From NCBI RefSeq assembly GCF_040954645.1, contig NC_092808.1:15987883-16051882 (forward strand): a DNA stretch of 64,000 nucleotides, read 5' to 3'. The position numbers and the translations under genes were made by a program. The notes under the pieces were generated by a model, which was not told where the DNA came from, made no database searches, and saw only the letters and a program-made list of their open reading frames with translations. Positions 43,570-54,302 of the stretch are shown piece after piece. The stretch comes from Diabrotica undecimpunctata (lineage: Eukaryota; Arthropoda; Insecta; Coleoptera; Chrysomelidae). Position 1 is the first letter of the stretch. The number at the start of each line of letters is the position of its first letter.

Positions 43570-44285
43570 AATTTTGAATTTTGTGAAAATAGTTGAAGAC
43601 ACTACTAGAGGCATAGAAGAACAGTGGAACTAAATGAAGACATCTATTACCACAATTGTGCATGAATATCTAAAATCAAAGAGAGAAAAGAAGCAAGAAT
43701 GGATGACAGATAAAATATTGCAGATGGTGGAAGAGCGAAGAAAATTAAAAGGTAGAAACAAATACAAAAAGTTGCATAAGACTATACTAAAGGAGATAAA
43801 AGGAGCCAAAGAAGCATGGCGGACGAAGAAATGTACGGAAGTTGAAACACTACAACGCAAAGATGACGATTTCCATAGAAACCTGGAGCCTTACAGAAAA
43901 TGCCATAAAACGATTAGAGGCATTTGAAATGTGGTGCTACCGACGTATGTTGAGGGTCTCATATATACACCACATAAGTAACATAACTATTCTACAGAGG
44001 CTAAGAAAAGACAAAGAAATTATTAACACCATAAAAAACAAAAAATTGGCTTACTCTGACCACATCATGCGTAATGATAAATACCGACTTCTAGAGTTGA
44101 TTCTACAATTCAAGATTGAGGGTAAGAGAGTCCCTGGACGTAGACGTATATCCTGGCTAGCCAATCTTAGGAAGTGGACTAGTCTACGTCAACTGATCTA
44201 TTTCGATCTGCTGTGAATAGAATAAGATGGGTGAATGTGGTCGCCAACATCTCTAAAAGATAGGCACATTTAGAAGAAGACATCC
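43570..44285 (+). pseudogene. LINE A copy with large internal deletion
   Basis: The N-terminal side (43634-43850) is the endonuclease-RT linker: KSKREKKQEWMTDKILQMVE, ERRKLKGRNK, IKGAKEAWRTKKCTEVETLQ. Within a few codons (about 43855) it jumps to the C-terminus: SLTENAIKRLEAFEMWCYRR, MLRVSYIHHISNITILQRLR, DHIMRNDKYRLLELILQFKI, VPGRRRISWLANLRKW, ending in AGAAGAAG. The whole RT (about 1.2 kb) is deleted. The final ~50 bp are frameshifted. The two ends show that it was once longer than the other A copies here. Confidence 0.75.
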
Positions 44286-44559
44286 TTTTGAAGCTTTTGG
44301 ACATTTAGACGATTAAGACAGACAACATATGACTGCTTCCTTCCAAATGCCGTGAGCAAGATAAGAATGTCAATGTCCTCTGCTGCGACAGTCACAGAAT
44401 CATAGATTGAAATGCAGTAAGCGCAGAACGGATGATGACTGTATCTGCATCAGATTCAGTCTGGTTGACACTAAAACTCACTTCAGGTAGAACAGGTCTA
44501 ATAATTTTTTTTTGTACTTTTCAGTACCAAGAAATTTATCTTGGAACAATATATACATT

Positions 44560-45085
44560 TTAAGATGATAGATAGCATAATTAAACTATATAATTCCTTG
44601 GTAAGATCACATCTTGAGTATGCTTCTGTAGCTTGGGCACCTCATGCAGAAATATAGATTTAATTGAAAAGGTACAAAAAAGGTTTTTCAGATATCTATA
44701 TATTAGAAAATATAAATCTTTTCCATACTTGGTGTCTTACCGGAGTATGCTTGAAAGTTTCAAATTTGTAACACTGGAACAGAGACAGAAAATACAAGCA
44801 TTGCTACTTGTATATTATATTGTTAATAGGTAACTTAAAATATAAAGACTTATTCTTGATCAACTATATAAAGTTTTTGGTACCTAAGATTAACTTAAGG
44901 TTAAGTCATAGGGGGCTGTTTTTTTTTATTTGTGAGACAGACTGCTCGCCCATAAACAACATGATGAGGCAGTGCAATATAATACTAAAAAAAATAGCAG
45001 CATAGATATCTTCAACACCAACATCAAAGCTATTAAATCTAGCTTTTTATCCGCTTCGATCACTTTATCTTAGCATATATACTTC
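44560..45085 (+). pseudogene. LINE thumb/C-terminal fragment (Jockey/CR1-like)
   Basis: The frame reads IIKLYNSLVRSHLEYASVAW, APHAEI-stop, DLIEKVQKRFFRYLYIRKYK, SMLESFKFVTLEQRQKIQAL then, after a shift, YKDLFLINYIKFLVPKINLR, SPINNMMRQCN. LY-SLVRS-LEYAS--W-P ... IE-VQ-RF-R is the classical block after the RT in Jockey- and R-type LINEs. Two stops or shifts. The upstream RT is missing. Confidence 0.65.
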
Positions 45086-45097
45086 ATCAAATTTACA

Positions 45098-45725
45098 TAC
45101 CGTTGCACGTCATCAGCGTCATAGCCCATCAGGTCACATGATACCAACACGAAATATTTAGGCGGTAGGTGTGTTCTTTTTTAGAATCACTTTGCCGAGT
45201 ACACTGGCATTACAGCCACTAGACATATTTTATTATATACGAGTAGAAATAATATTTAAAGATTTCTATTAATGTTAACTTAAAGAAATACACAATAATA
45301 TATTTCATTTATTTTGTATAAATGCATTATAAAGCGTTTTTATGAAGAACATTTGTTCGGAATACACTGTAACTGTAATCGAACGAAGGTGATATTTTGG
45401 CATAAATTGGTAACACTTATTTGACAGTTGCGGTGTTGACTAATGTTAATAAGTAATGAAAAAAGTGTTGTTTTTATTTAAGAATTCCATTTTACATCTT
45501 TATACGACGCATACAAGCGGCTCAAATTGTTTTTAACAAGATTATTTTTTAACGCCTGTTTTGTTTCTATTTATTTACATTAAATATTAATTTGTTTTGT
45601 TGTATAATCCACTTTTGCAATAATTATGTGACTTATTTGATTTAAAATGGATTCAGGATTTATTTATACTTTGGCAACTATGTCAACTTCGATCCCTGTC
45701 AATGATAATGACGTGCAACGGTAAG
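45098..45725. mobile_element. MITE-like element with short TIRs
   Basis: A 16-bp perfect inverted repeat, TACCGTTGCACGTCAT at 45098-45113 and its complement at 45710-45725, can be extended outward by ATTTAC with one mismatch. The interior is non-coding. No clear duplication was found beyond the extended match, so the superfamily is open. Confidence 0.5.
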
Positions 45726-46039
45726 TAAATTAGATGGACTGTAGGTATGTCTAATGTCAAAATCCCTACTTGTAATTACATTTTATTCTGTAAAATGTGT
45801 TTGTTGTGGAATAAATAAATATTTGTATGGTGCTCTTATTAAACTTTATCTCTGTCCATTGGTGCTTTTTCGGTTCAAGCGTACGAGGTGGGGTACGTTT
45901 TTTAGTTGCGGAATGGGTGGATAATAATAATAACATAGGAATATTGTAAGAATAATAAATTTATTTAAAATAATTCATATAAAAAATATATAATGGAAAA
46001 CTAAGTCTGATGGTTGAGTTTTTATGGTATTCTTACGAG

Positions 46040-46790
46040 TTATTAAGAAACCGGTCAACTTCGGAGCGCCTTAGAATCCAGAAAAATTAATGAAACTATA
46101 CAAGTTTGTAGTGAAAATGATTCGTTGCAAAACTCTCTAGGATATTGTTTTGACATTATTTTATTGTAAAATGACTAAAAAAAGTTAAGGCCAAAAAAAA
46201 ATTTATTCAAAAATTGTTGTTTTTGTTAATAACTTTTTCATTTTCCATTTTACCATAAAAAGTAATAGAAATAAATTTGTAGACAATTTAATTTGCTACA
46301 AATAATGTCGGACACAATTTTTGTGTAGAATTGTTAGTTTACGAGATACCCCTTGCACTCTTTATTCCAAGATAACGAGTATTCAAGAACTCAGCTAATT
46401 TCGGAGCGCAGTAAAATACAGAGATATTACTGAAATTAAACAAATTTGTAGTGAAAATTATTCTATGAAAACCCCTCTATAATATTGCTTTGTTGTCGTT
46501 TTATTGTAAAATTACCAGAAAAAAAGTTATAAGGCCCAAAAGAATTATTTTTTCTAAAATTTTTAGTTATATTTGTTTATAATTTTTTTATTTTTATTTT
46601 ACGATTAAAAGTAATATGAATAAAGAATGTGACTACCTGTAAAATGACTGTGATGTCATTTTATTTTACAATAAAATCTAACAAAAATAAAGTTATAAGA
46701 AATTTTATTTACTACAAATATTGTTTTATTAAATTATCTGTAAGGTTGCTAGTTTACTAGATTCAGCATAAAAATCCTTTGCTCACCTTT
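46040..46790. repeat. Tandem duplication of a ~350-bp satellite-like unit
   Basis: Two diverged copies follow each other: unit 1 starts near CAACTTCGGAGCGCCTTAGA (46048), unit 2 near GCTAATTTCGGAGCGCAGTA (46396). Both contain CAAATTTGTAGTGAAAATTA/GA-type blocks, a poly-A rich centre, a block with GCTACAAATAATGT / CTACAAATATTGTT, and a GTTTACGAGATAC / GTTTACTAGATTC end. A third, reversed copy holds LINE B copy 2 (39095-39183 and 41142-41300). Non-coding. Confidence 0.6.
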
Positions 46791-46883
46791 TTCCAAAATG
46801 ACAGCTGGGGGATTAGCTACGGAGTAGCGACCATACAAACATGAACTTAAGCTTATACTAACTCCATCCCACACATTAAAAAA

Positions 46884-47797
46884 ACGGGTGTGGCAGTCCA
46901 GTGGGACTGCCGGTGGAAGTTACACTTCTATACACGCATTCGCCGTTACAAATTTATTTGGGAGTCAATCTGCACAATCATTACATATGTAATTCTATAG
47001 GTAAGACATAGCAGAAAGAGAAACAGAATTAATAACAACTTACTAACAATGAAGGATTGAATCAATATTTTGATGAAAATGTATATTTTTAATTTCATAT
47101 ATGTATGAAAGGAGTTAAATGCAAAAATTTTTTACACATACTCTGCAGTAAAACTCATTGTTTATTTTGTTATTAATATAATAATACAATACAAATTAAA
47201 CTGCAATATTCATAAGTATTTAAAAATGACAATAATATACATAAAAAAATACACTACAATACAGTGCAACATAATTCCATATAATAATACAATACAAATT
47301 AAAATGCAATATCCATAAGTATTTAAAAATGACAATAATGTGGTAATATTAATAAAAAAGTCCTCCGCGACTGGGAATCGAACCCTGGTCTCCCGCGTGA
47401 TAGGCGGGGATACTGACTACTATACTACCGAGGACATGACACAAACGTATTTTAAAATTGACAGTTCTGGATCATACAGTGATTTATTGAGATTATTATT
47501 TTGAAATACAAAAGACTAATATAATTATGAACATTTAATAAATAATACAAAACATATCACATAAATAATAATATTAATAAATATTTTATTATATGTATAT
47601 ATATCTTTATATAATATATATAATATTAAATTATATATACAAAAGGAACATTTTTATATTCGAGAGAGGAAGAGAGAGAAAATATATCTTCTGTCTCTCT
47701 CTTACTCATTATCTTACATATGTAATGATTTCACAAATTCACTCCCATACAAATTTCCAACGTGGAGCGCGCGTATAGAAGTATATATCTTCAAAAA
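46884..47797. mobile_element. Long-TIR repeat carrying a tRNA-like insert, copy 1
   Basis: The left end has a hairpin (GGCAGTCC-AGTG-GGACTGCC) and then CTTCTATACACGC ... CAAATTTATTTGGGAGTCAA ... CATTACATATGTAAT. The right end is an imperfect inverted version (CATTACATATGTAATG complement, TTTGTATGGGAGTGAATT, CTTCTATACGCGCGCTCC). A second copy with the same interior lies at 56521-58402. Between blocks shared by both copies sits a tRNA-Asp-like gene (47361-47434). It has no transposase frame. Confidence 0.65.
47361..47434 (-). tRNA. tRNA-Asp-like gene, anticodon loop CUAUCAC (probable pseudogene)
   Basis: On the minus strand TCCTCGGTAGTATAGTAGTC opens a tRNA. The D arm follows, then the anticodon stem CCCGC / GCGGG around CTATCAC, then the T loop TTCGATT, ending CGGAGGA and a T6 run. 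The body matches arthropod tRNA-Asp (normally GTC), but the anticodon reads ATC. The acceptor stem has a mismatch (G6-G67) and the T stem an A-A mismatch. The A and B boxes are intact, so it may be transcribed, but charging is doubtful. Confidence 0.7.
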
Positions 47798-47799
47798 AA

Positions 47800-48295
47800 T
47801 AAAGTTGCGTTCTCTGAAAAATGCAACCCTAAATGTAACTTTTCAATGGATTATCAGTAAATCTGACCTGCTCTAATTGTCTTTTACTTCCAACTGATTT
47901 CCATCTATGTAATTTATTGGTTTCGTGTTGAATGTTGCAGTTTTATTGTAAGCTTGATCATTTTTATGTGGTGTCATAACAATAATTCAAATATGTTATA
48001 TTGTTCTGTTAATAGTTATCACCCACACAAAAGAATAAATCTATTTTTTGGGCTTTCTCTTAGTGACGGTTGAAATTTTTATAGCTATATAAAATATATT
48101 TTCTCTTCGCCATTCTACAGATAAAATCTTTATTGATATTAGTTATTTAATTAGGTAGAGATGTTTTAATTACGGCTTAATTGTTTATTTGATTGGTTGT
48201 AAAAATACTTCCTTCATTTGATCTATTTTAAGTAGCTTACAGTTTAAGCATAATAGTTGTTAAGACAAACTTAGGAGTTCGATATTATTAACAGA
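47800..48295. other. No gene recognised
   Basis: AT-rich DNA between the long-TIR repeat and a LINE scrap. Confidence 0.4.
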
Positions 48296-48299
48296 TACA

Positions 48300-48560
48300 A
48301 CTAGAAATTGAAATTAGAAGAAAGGTAAGGCATGTTAGTGCATTAATACCACTCCTCTTCAATGCATACTCTGAAGCGTTCTTAAGAAGAACTCTAAAGG
48401 GAGAAAGAGTTGCAATAAAGATCGATGGAACACTGTATAATAACATTAGGAATACAGACGATACTGGTATATTGGTGAACCATCTCGAAGACGTTCAGAA
48501 AATAATGAACAAAATAGATCAAAAAGAATATGAGCTATCAATAAATATAGACGTTAAAAA
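48300..48560 (+). pseudogene. LINE A RT core scrap
   Basis: The frame reads ALIPLLFNAYSEAFLRRTLK, then IKIDGTLYNNIRNTDDTGIL, NHLEDVQKIMNKIDQ, YELSINIDVKN. It aligns with the LINE A block SPLLFNVYSE ... INNIRYADDTVIFA. The catalytic Tyr-Ala of YADD is mutated (NTDD). Only about 85 codons remain. Confidence 0.7.
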
Positions 48561-48639
48561 CTTTGGTTAATTTAATTAGTGAGTCCAAATTATTGAACTC
48601 TCTTCAATAATTTTGATTATAATGTATTGAATGTAACAT

Positions 48640-48960
48640 ATTTTATACTCTGGAAAACAAGATTGGAAATTTGGGATTGTGCATACGAAACACAAGAGGA
48701 AAAAAACTTATGAAATACTTGGAACAAGAAAATATGTATGCTATGGATACCTTTTACAAAAAAAGTAACAGAAAGGGAACATAGATCGCACCTAACGGAA
48801 CTACCAAAAATGGAATAGACTATTTTCTCTAAAACAACAAAAAATATTTGAAGATGTCACAACAATAAACAACGTAACAACTGGTAGTGACCGTCGTATA
48901 GTTGGGCCAAAAATAAATATTTATACGAAGAAAAGAGAGAAAAAAAAAGGCTCTTTAAAA
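48640..48960 (+). pseudogene. LINE endonuclease C-terminal scrap
   Basis: Pieces read NLGLCIRNTRGKKLMKYLEQ, ENMYAMDTFYKKSNRKGT-stop, APNGTTKNGIDYF-stop, then in another frame EDVTTINNVTTGSDRRIVGP. This is the family pattern G-RNERG-LL-FLE---L--NT-F-KK--RKWTW-SPNG---NEIDYI----I--DV-------SDHR. Inactive. Confidence 0.6.
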
Positions 48961-48964
48961 AAAT

Positions 48965-49260
48965 AAAGCGTGTAAACTCTAATTTCACTATTTGGGAGAG
49001 TGATTCATCGTTTGAAGGCGTATAAGTGGGGAAAGACGTATGAAAATCCAGTGGCGTACACTCACTTTTATTTCAACGTTAATTATATTATATTGTTTAA
49101 ATATTATTGTTCAAAATAGGCCACAATATATTTGTTTGCAGGTTTTTACTGAAGTTTCTATCTCTATATCCAAAGACCGTTTTCAAAGATATAAATTATA
49201 GTTATATTTATTTTATTTGTTTATTATTATATATTTATATAATCTTATATTATATATTTT
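48965..49260. other. No gene recognised
   Basis: AT-rich lead-in to the 152-bp tandem repeats. Confidence 0.3.
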
Positions 49261-49264
49261 CTTT

Positions 49265-49720
49265 TTTTTTTCTTAACTTTAAAAACGATCTCTGGAATAC
49301 AGATCGAAACGTCAGGAAAATAAACATGTAAATAGATGTATTGTGGCTTATTTCCAACATTCTCCCTAAAAATACGGAATGTCACAAGCAAAAAGCCACA
49401 GAAAAATAAATATTGCTATCATTTGTATATTTGGAAACGATCTCTTTATATAGAGATCGAAACGTCAGTAAAATAAACATTTTAATTAAATATATTGTTA
49501 CTTATTCCCAACATTATTTCTAAATAAACAGAACGGCAAGCAAAAAGCCATAGAAAAATAAATATTACTATCACTTGTCTATTTGAAAACGATCTCTTTA
49601 TATAGAGATCGAAACATCAGTAAATTAAACCTATAAATAAATATTTTGTGGCTTATTCCATACAGTCTCCTAAAAATACAGAATGCCACAAACAAAAAGC
49701 TATAAAAAACAAGTAATTTT
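49265..49720 (+). repeat. Three tandem 152-bp units with GAAACGTC hairpins (Penelope-like)
   Basis: Marker hairpins start at 49287, 49439 and 49591, exactly 152 bp apart. Each is GATCTC-loop-GAGATC (AGATC in unit 1) followed directly by GAAACGTCAG (GAAACATCAG in unit 3). Each unit also has TGTGGCTTATTCC-like and AAAAAGCCACAG-like blocks that can pair. GAAAC after a stem is the 3' half of a hammerhead core and is typical of Penelope-like terminal repeats, which occur in tandem. The CUGANGA half is degenerate (GAAAACGA). No ORF is attached. Confidence 0.65.
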
Positions 49721-49739
49721 GCAGAAAGCTTACTGAGGC

Positions 49740-50140
49740 CACCCAGCTGTCGCGGAAGTTACGCTAAAATGTCTTTTGACGTGACCCGTCCTTAAAGAGT
49801 TACACAATGAAATTTTTTTAAAACAAATTTTAAGACAGTTTCCACACCACCCCAGAGGTATGACTTGTGGCGCTTTGCTTTTTTTTAAATGGGTGTTCGC
49901 CAAGAGCCATATTGTCCCATTAAATAAAATAAACAAAACACTTAAACAGTATAAAACAAAACAAAATAAAATCCTATAAAACAAAAAAAAATTCTATAAA
50001 AACAAAATAAAAATAATTTTTGATGTAGCGAAACATTGTACTATTCTATTTAAACACAAACACTATACACACTTACTATGTTCTTCTCGTTTTTTTTTTG
50101 TTTTGGTTTTTTTATGATGATGTTCCTACTAAACTATTAG
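49740..50140. other. A-rich sequence, no gene
   Basis: 49918-50015 is a run of AAAACAAAATAAAA-type motifs. The 84-codon minus frame over it is compositional and not supported. Confidence 0.45.
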
Positions 50141-50144
50141 AAAA

Positions 50145-50645
50145 TATTATACGCTGTCTAAATCTGAAGATTCAGTGCTGCTATCGCTGTCATTATCTTC
50201 ACCTGGTGTAATTATAATTGGCTCTAGTAAAACTTCGACATGAGTGTCAAGTTCCCACATACGATGTTCTTCTTTAATTATGTGGCCTATACATTTAGCC
50301 CATTTCTCTGGAGTTACATGGAGGATTGCTTGAATCAAAAGTTCCTTAACTTCGTTACTTCTCCTTTCACTTGCGCCCAGATAAGTTCAATGGGATTAAG
50401 TTCGCAATGATAAGGTGGTAGACGCAGAACTTTGACACCAAAATCTTTTGCAGTTTCATCCACAGCATATTTAAGATATTCACTTTTCCTTAATCGTGCA
50501 ATGTCAAGTAGCTGAATTTTGAGCATTGATTCTTCGTATGCAATCTCCTTTTCTGTAAGCCATTCTTGAATTTTCTCTTTCCGCCATGCCGACGTCGGTA
50601 ATTGTTCTAGTCTGCGGCTATGATATGGCCTAAAAGACCGTATGG
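50145..50645 (-). pseudogene. DDE transposase C-terminal half
   Basis: Minus strand: YHSRRLEQLPTSAWRKEKIQ, EWLTEKEIAYEESMLKIQLL, SEYLKYAVDETAKDFGVKVL, RLPPYHCELNPIELIWAQVK (Glu of the DDE triad), GEVTKLRNF, a one-base shift at about 50336, IQAILHVTPEKWAKCIGHII, and an acidic tail (DNDSDSSTESSDLDSV-stop). The block NA-YHSR ... PTS--RK--I--WL ... YHCELNPIELIWA is a family of mariner-like (DDE_3) enzymes common in insects. A relative lies at 16130-17020. The N-terminal half with the first Asp is missing. Confidence 0.75.
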
Positions 50646-50649
50646 TGAC

Positions 50650-51775
50650 TTTTTCCTACACTGTGAAGACATGAGCTATATCATTAATTGCATATTCGAA
50701 AAAAAGTCGTAACGTGGGGAAAGTTTTGTCTTAGTTATGGACTTAATTTGGTAATCCCAGAGTTAGTAAAAAGAACAAGCTAATGGATGATGAGTATTTT
50801 TGCTAGTCCAAAATACGTTGTCGAGTTAATCAACTTCACCTATTTATCTTGTCACCATTTTTACACAAGTTTAGAAACATCCTAAAAAGATCCTTTCCTC
50901 TTCATTTATCGTTATTACATTACATTTACAAAGTGAGAATAGAAACATTATTATCATTTACAGCTAACCTTATTAATGACTTTAAATCAGCAGAAACGGG
51001 AAGTTAGAAGGAATACACAAATTATGCCATTTGTCTGAAAAATTATTTGCCAAATGGAACTTTCTTGTCATAATTCATAATTGAAATGACATCATTCTGT
51101 ATGCTTAAAACAATAATGGGCTATTACGTTCATGTTTGACTATAAAAAACTAGTTAAAACCTACACCTAAATGTTGAAATATCTAGAAGCGAACATTCTT
51201 ATTATTTCATTTTAATTAAACACAACTTTACTCTCCAATTGTGAAGGAAATAATTTGTTGTTTATCAATTCATCAATATTCATATTTATCTTCCTGAAAA
51301 CTTAATAATCAACTGAAAGTTTTGATATATTACTTATGCATTAAGAGCCGTATAATATGTCTTGTATATTTTGCATACTGGGGTCTTGAAGGAGCCACTG
51401 ATCAAATATCGGTACTAAAAATGAATATATATCTTTTAATAAACTAAATCCAAAGTTTTGAAGACATCTCAACAATAAGATCTCCCGGAGTTTCAGTTTT
51501 CACCAATGAAACACCTCAACAGTCAGTAATTTCTCCTTTGTATATAAAATTAAGTCCGAACAAATTAGTTTTAGTGACTATCTAAGAGTAGGTGTACAAA
51601 AAACGCCAGTACTCAGAAAAAAATTTGGCAAAAAGAATTGTGTATAAAACAATAATTGTCGGTTGAATGCGGCATTGCTTGATTAAAAAATATAAAACAG
51701 CTTGCCCTTTTATGGACGGTTGTTTTCCAAAGCTTGTTAACTGGCTTTTGAAATATTTTTTCTTTTTATTCTCTT
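50650..51775. other. No gene recognised
   Basis: AT-rich. A weak RT-like string (RSPGVSVFTNETPQQSVISP) can be read near 51480-51545 on the plus strand but is too short to call. Confidence 0.3.
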
Positions 51776-52832
51776 TTAACCCATTAATGCCCAGCGTTGC
51801 GTTTTCGCAACAGTTGACGTAGCCCACTATGGCGCCATCTTTTGGAAAATGACATGACTTATTCGGGAAGTTAAAGTTCAGATTTATTTCACAACAGTTT
51901 CCTAGGTATGTTTTAATGTATTGTTTAACGTGTTATTTTATCTGTGCTAGTTGGTACAACTGCCTCATTACCACTGTTGCATTTTCGTAACACAAGGCAT
52001 ATTATTAGTACATAAAATCATTTTTGTTCTAGAAACGATGTGTAAAACTTGACTCAACCAGTTTCGGTCGTACTAGTAATAATAGTCGTCCTAAAAAAAT
52101 ATTTTACGAATGAAGGGCACATAAAATTATGTCTATGCTGGAAGAATCGAACCTTATGGAGTCGGATTCCAGTGCAGTTTTTTTCCTAGCACCTCATGAC
52201 CCTACTGATTTGACTGATGAAGACACTGGAGATGAAAACTGTGGAGGAAAATTCAATAACCTAAACAAAAATATGTTAAATGTGGAATCAGAAGCTGTAA
52301 TTCATCAAAAAGAAGAAAGAAGGATTGATGAAGTGATCGAAAATATAAAGTGTGACACAAATTCAGGAAAAAGACGATACGAAAGAGATTAACATAGAAA
52401 CAGAAATAGAGACACAACATGAAGAAATTGAAGATATTCAACTGGCATCTACTGTGATTCGTACAAATATTGTAACCCTATTACCATGAAAATGGATTCA
52501 GAGAAATTTACCAGATGAAAATGCCCTTTATTTAGTTATTGAATATTAAAAAAACCCAGTGGAACACATACACTTCATTTTATTCACGACTACTCACTCC
52601 TTTACAGATCTTTGATTTCTAAAGGAAACAGTTCGTTATCCTCTTCAAAAAGGTAATACTTTAAAATTTGGAGTAGACGAGTTAAAAGCCTTTATAAGGA
52701 TTTTACTAGTTAGTGAGTACAGCACGAATCCAAGAAGAAGCATGTACTGGGAATAATCTGATGACGTTAAAAATATACAGATTTTAAGTAACATGCATCG
52801 TAACCGATTTGAAACCATTTTAATGTGTATGT

Positions 52833-54046
52833 AAACATAGCAAGGAAGTAAAGAGGGAAAAATTAAGGGACAATTAGCCTAGTAAAGAGTAATAATTATT
52901 TAAGCAATTATTACATATTCCAAATTAATAAAGAATAAATTCGACACAGTTTAACGTATACATTTCAAATTAAAAACAAAACAATTGACCCAGTTTAACA
53001 CAAGCCTGAATGTTTAAAAAATTACGACACTTAGACCTTGTTGGAAATTAATACAAGGTACGAATTGTTAAACCAGTGATAAGAATTGAGCTGACTAAGA
53101 AGTTCTACATAGCGTGATCCAGTTTAACCCATGGAATAGATGGCATAATCAGCGAAAACGTAAAAACAAATCTCCACTTCGAAAGTGACCAAAGAATCTA
53201 AAGTACGAGTTGGCAATAGATAAAAACGGAACGAAGCGGTTTAGCGGCCAGTAATAGCGCGGCGCCTGAGAGGGCCCCACGCGAGAGGCGGACTAGTGGG
53301 AAGTTGGCACTCTAGACGCTCCACGCCAGAAGTGTGGAGATCGGACGATACTCAGCCAGTGAACGCGCTATTTAACTCGACGGGATAGTGTGACGTATAA
53401 GTGTCGGTAACTGGAGATTCGAAGGTTCGTAATCTCAAATCCCTGTAGGACTGGAGGCGTATTCACTAGCTAGAGCCTAGATACGCGAAGGTAACTAAGA
53501 TCTATATACTAACCCAAGGTATATGTAAGATACGGAATTGTCCGACCTTTAATTCCTTGCTTTGTCTCTTCTCGTCTCCCTTCGCGCCTAATCGAACATT
53601 TTTTGGCATAACTGATATTTTGTAGTGTACAGTCTATTTAATACATTGTAAACTCGAAATTTGTTTTTGTTATTCCTAGCCGTTACAGGTCGAGACTAGA
53701 AGAGATACACATTTCGCTTATGCAGTGCTCCAGCTTCTAACGTAAGCCCATAGCCTCTCACTCCTTGCAGGACCTGAGACCGAGAAGTCCTTAATTCCCT
53801 TCCTTCCAAAAATTTCCCTACCCTCTTGTAAATCCGCGAGGGCGGAACCAGTCAGTCCAGACTAGTGGAACCAGTAAGCCTTGCCCCGCTCGCAGGGATA
53901 AGTATCCCCTAAGAATTGTAGAGGCATTGATAAGGAGATTGAGACAGACGTCTTCTACAATGGTGACAGCCTTTATCAGAGTGGAGACAATTCATTAGAG
54001 GGGTTTATTAGATTTATTTACAGCTTCAATCCTAAATTATTACAGC
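52833..54046. mobile_element. Insertion 1 in piggyBac, LTR-like
   Basis: About 1.2 kb that does not code and splits the transposase between ILMCM and IINDNLN. It includes the GC-rich stretch 53220-53560, a possible TATA-like GACGTATAAG (53392), and ATGGTGACAGCC near 53960 after a CA-ended segment, a position and sequence reminiscent of an LTR end plus primer binding site. No gag/pol or second LTR is present. A solo LTR is my guess; an exact duplication was not seen. Confidence 0.35.
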
Positions 54047-54302
54047 TAGCCACCCCAATTTATTATAAATGATAACCTAAACATAGATCGTTCAGACAAA
54101 ACATACGAAATTTCTCCGTACCTTAAAAGTCTCCGCAAATCATTTACTGAATACACTGTATGGGAAACCGAATCCAGCGTGGATGAGGCCATGATACCAT
54201 ACTATGGGACATGGGTGTCATGGTATGAAACAGCATATAAAAGATAAGCTCATACGCTTTGGGTATAACTCGTGATGTTCGAATCAGAAATCTGGTCACC
54301 TT

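Noticed and set aside
46905..46924. Hairpin GGCAGTCC-AGTG-GGACTGCC as a Helitron 3' end
   Set aside because: No CTRR follows the hairpin on either strand and there is no 5' TC end; long TIRs argue against Helitron.
49730..49984. 84-codon frame that could look like a membrane protein
   Set aside because: Hydrophobic start arises from the A-rich tract 49918-49984 read in reverse; nothing else supports a gene.
51480..51545. RT-like string RSPGVSVFTNETPQQSVISP
   Set aside because: Too short and no flanking RT motif in any frame.
52833..54046. Complete LTR retrotransposon
   Set aside because: No gag, pol or second LTR; at most a solo LTR.
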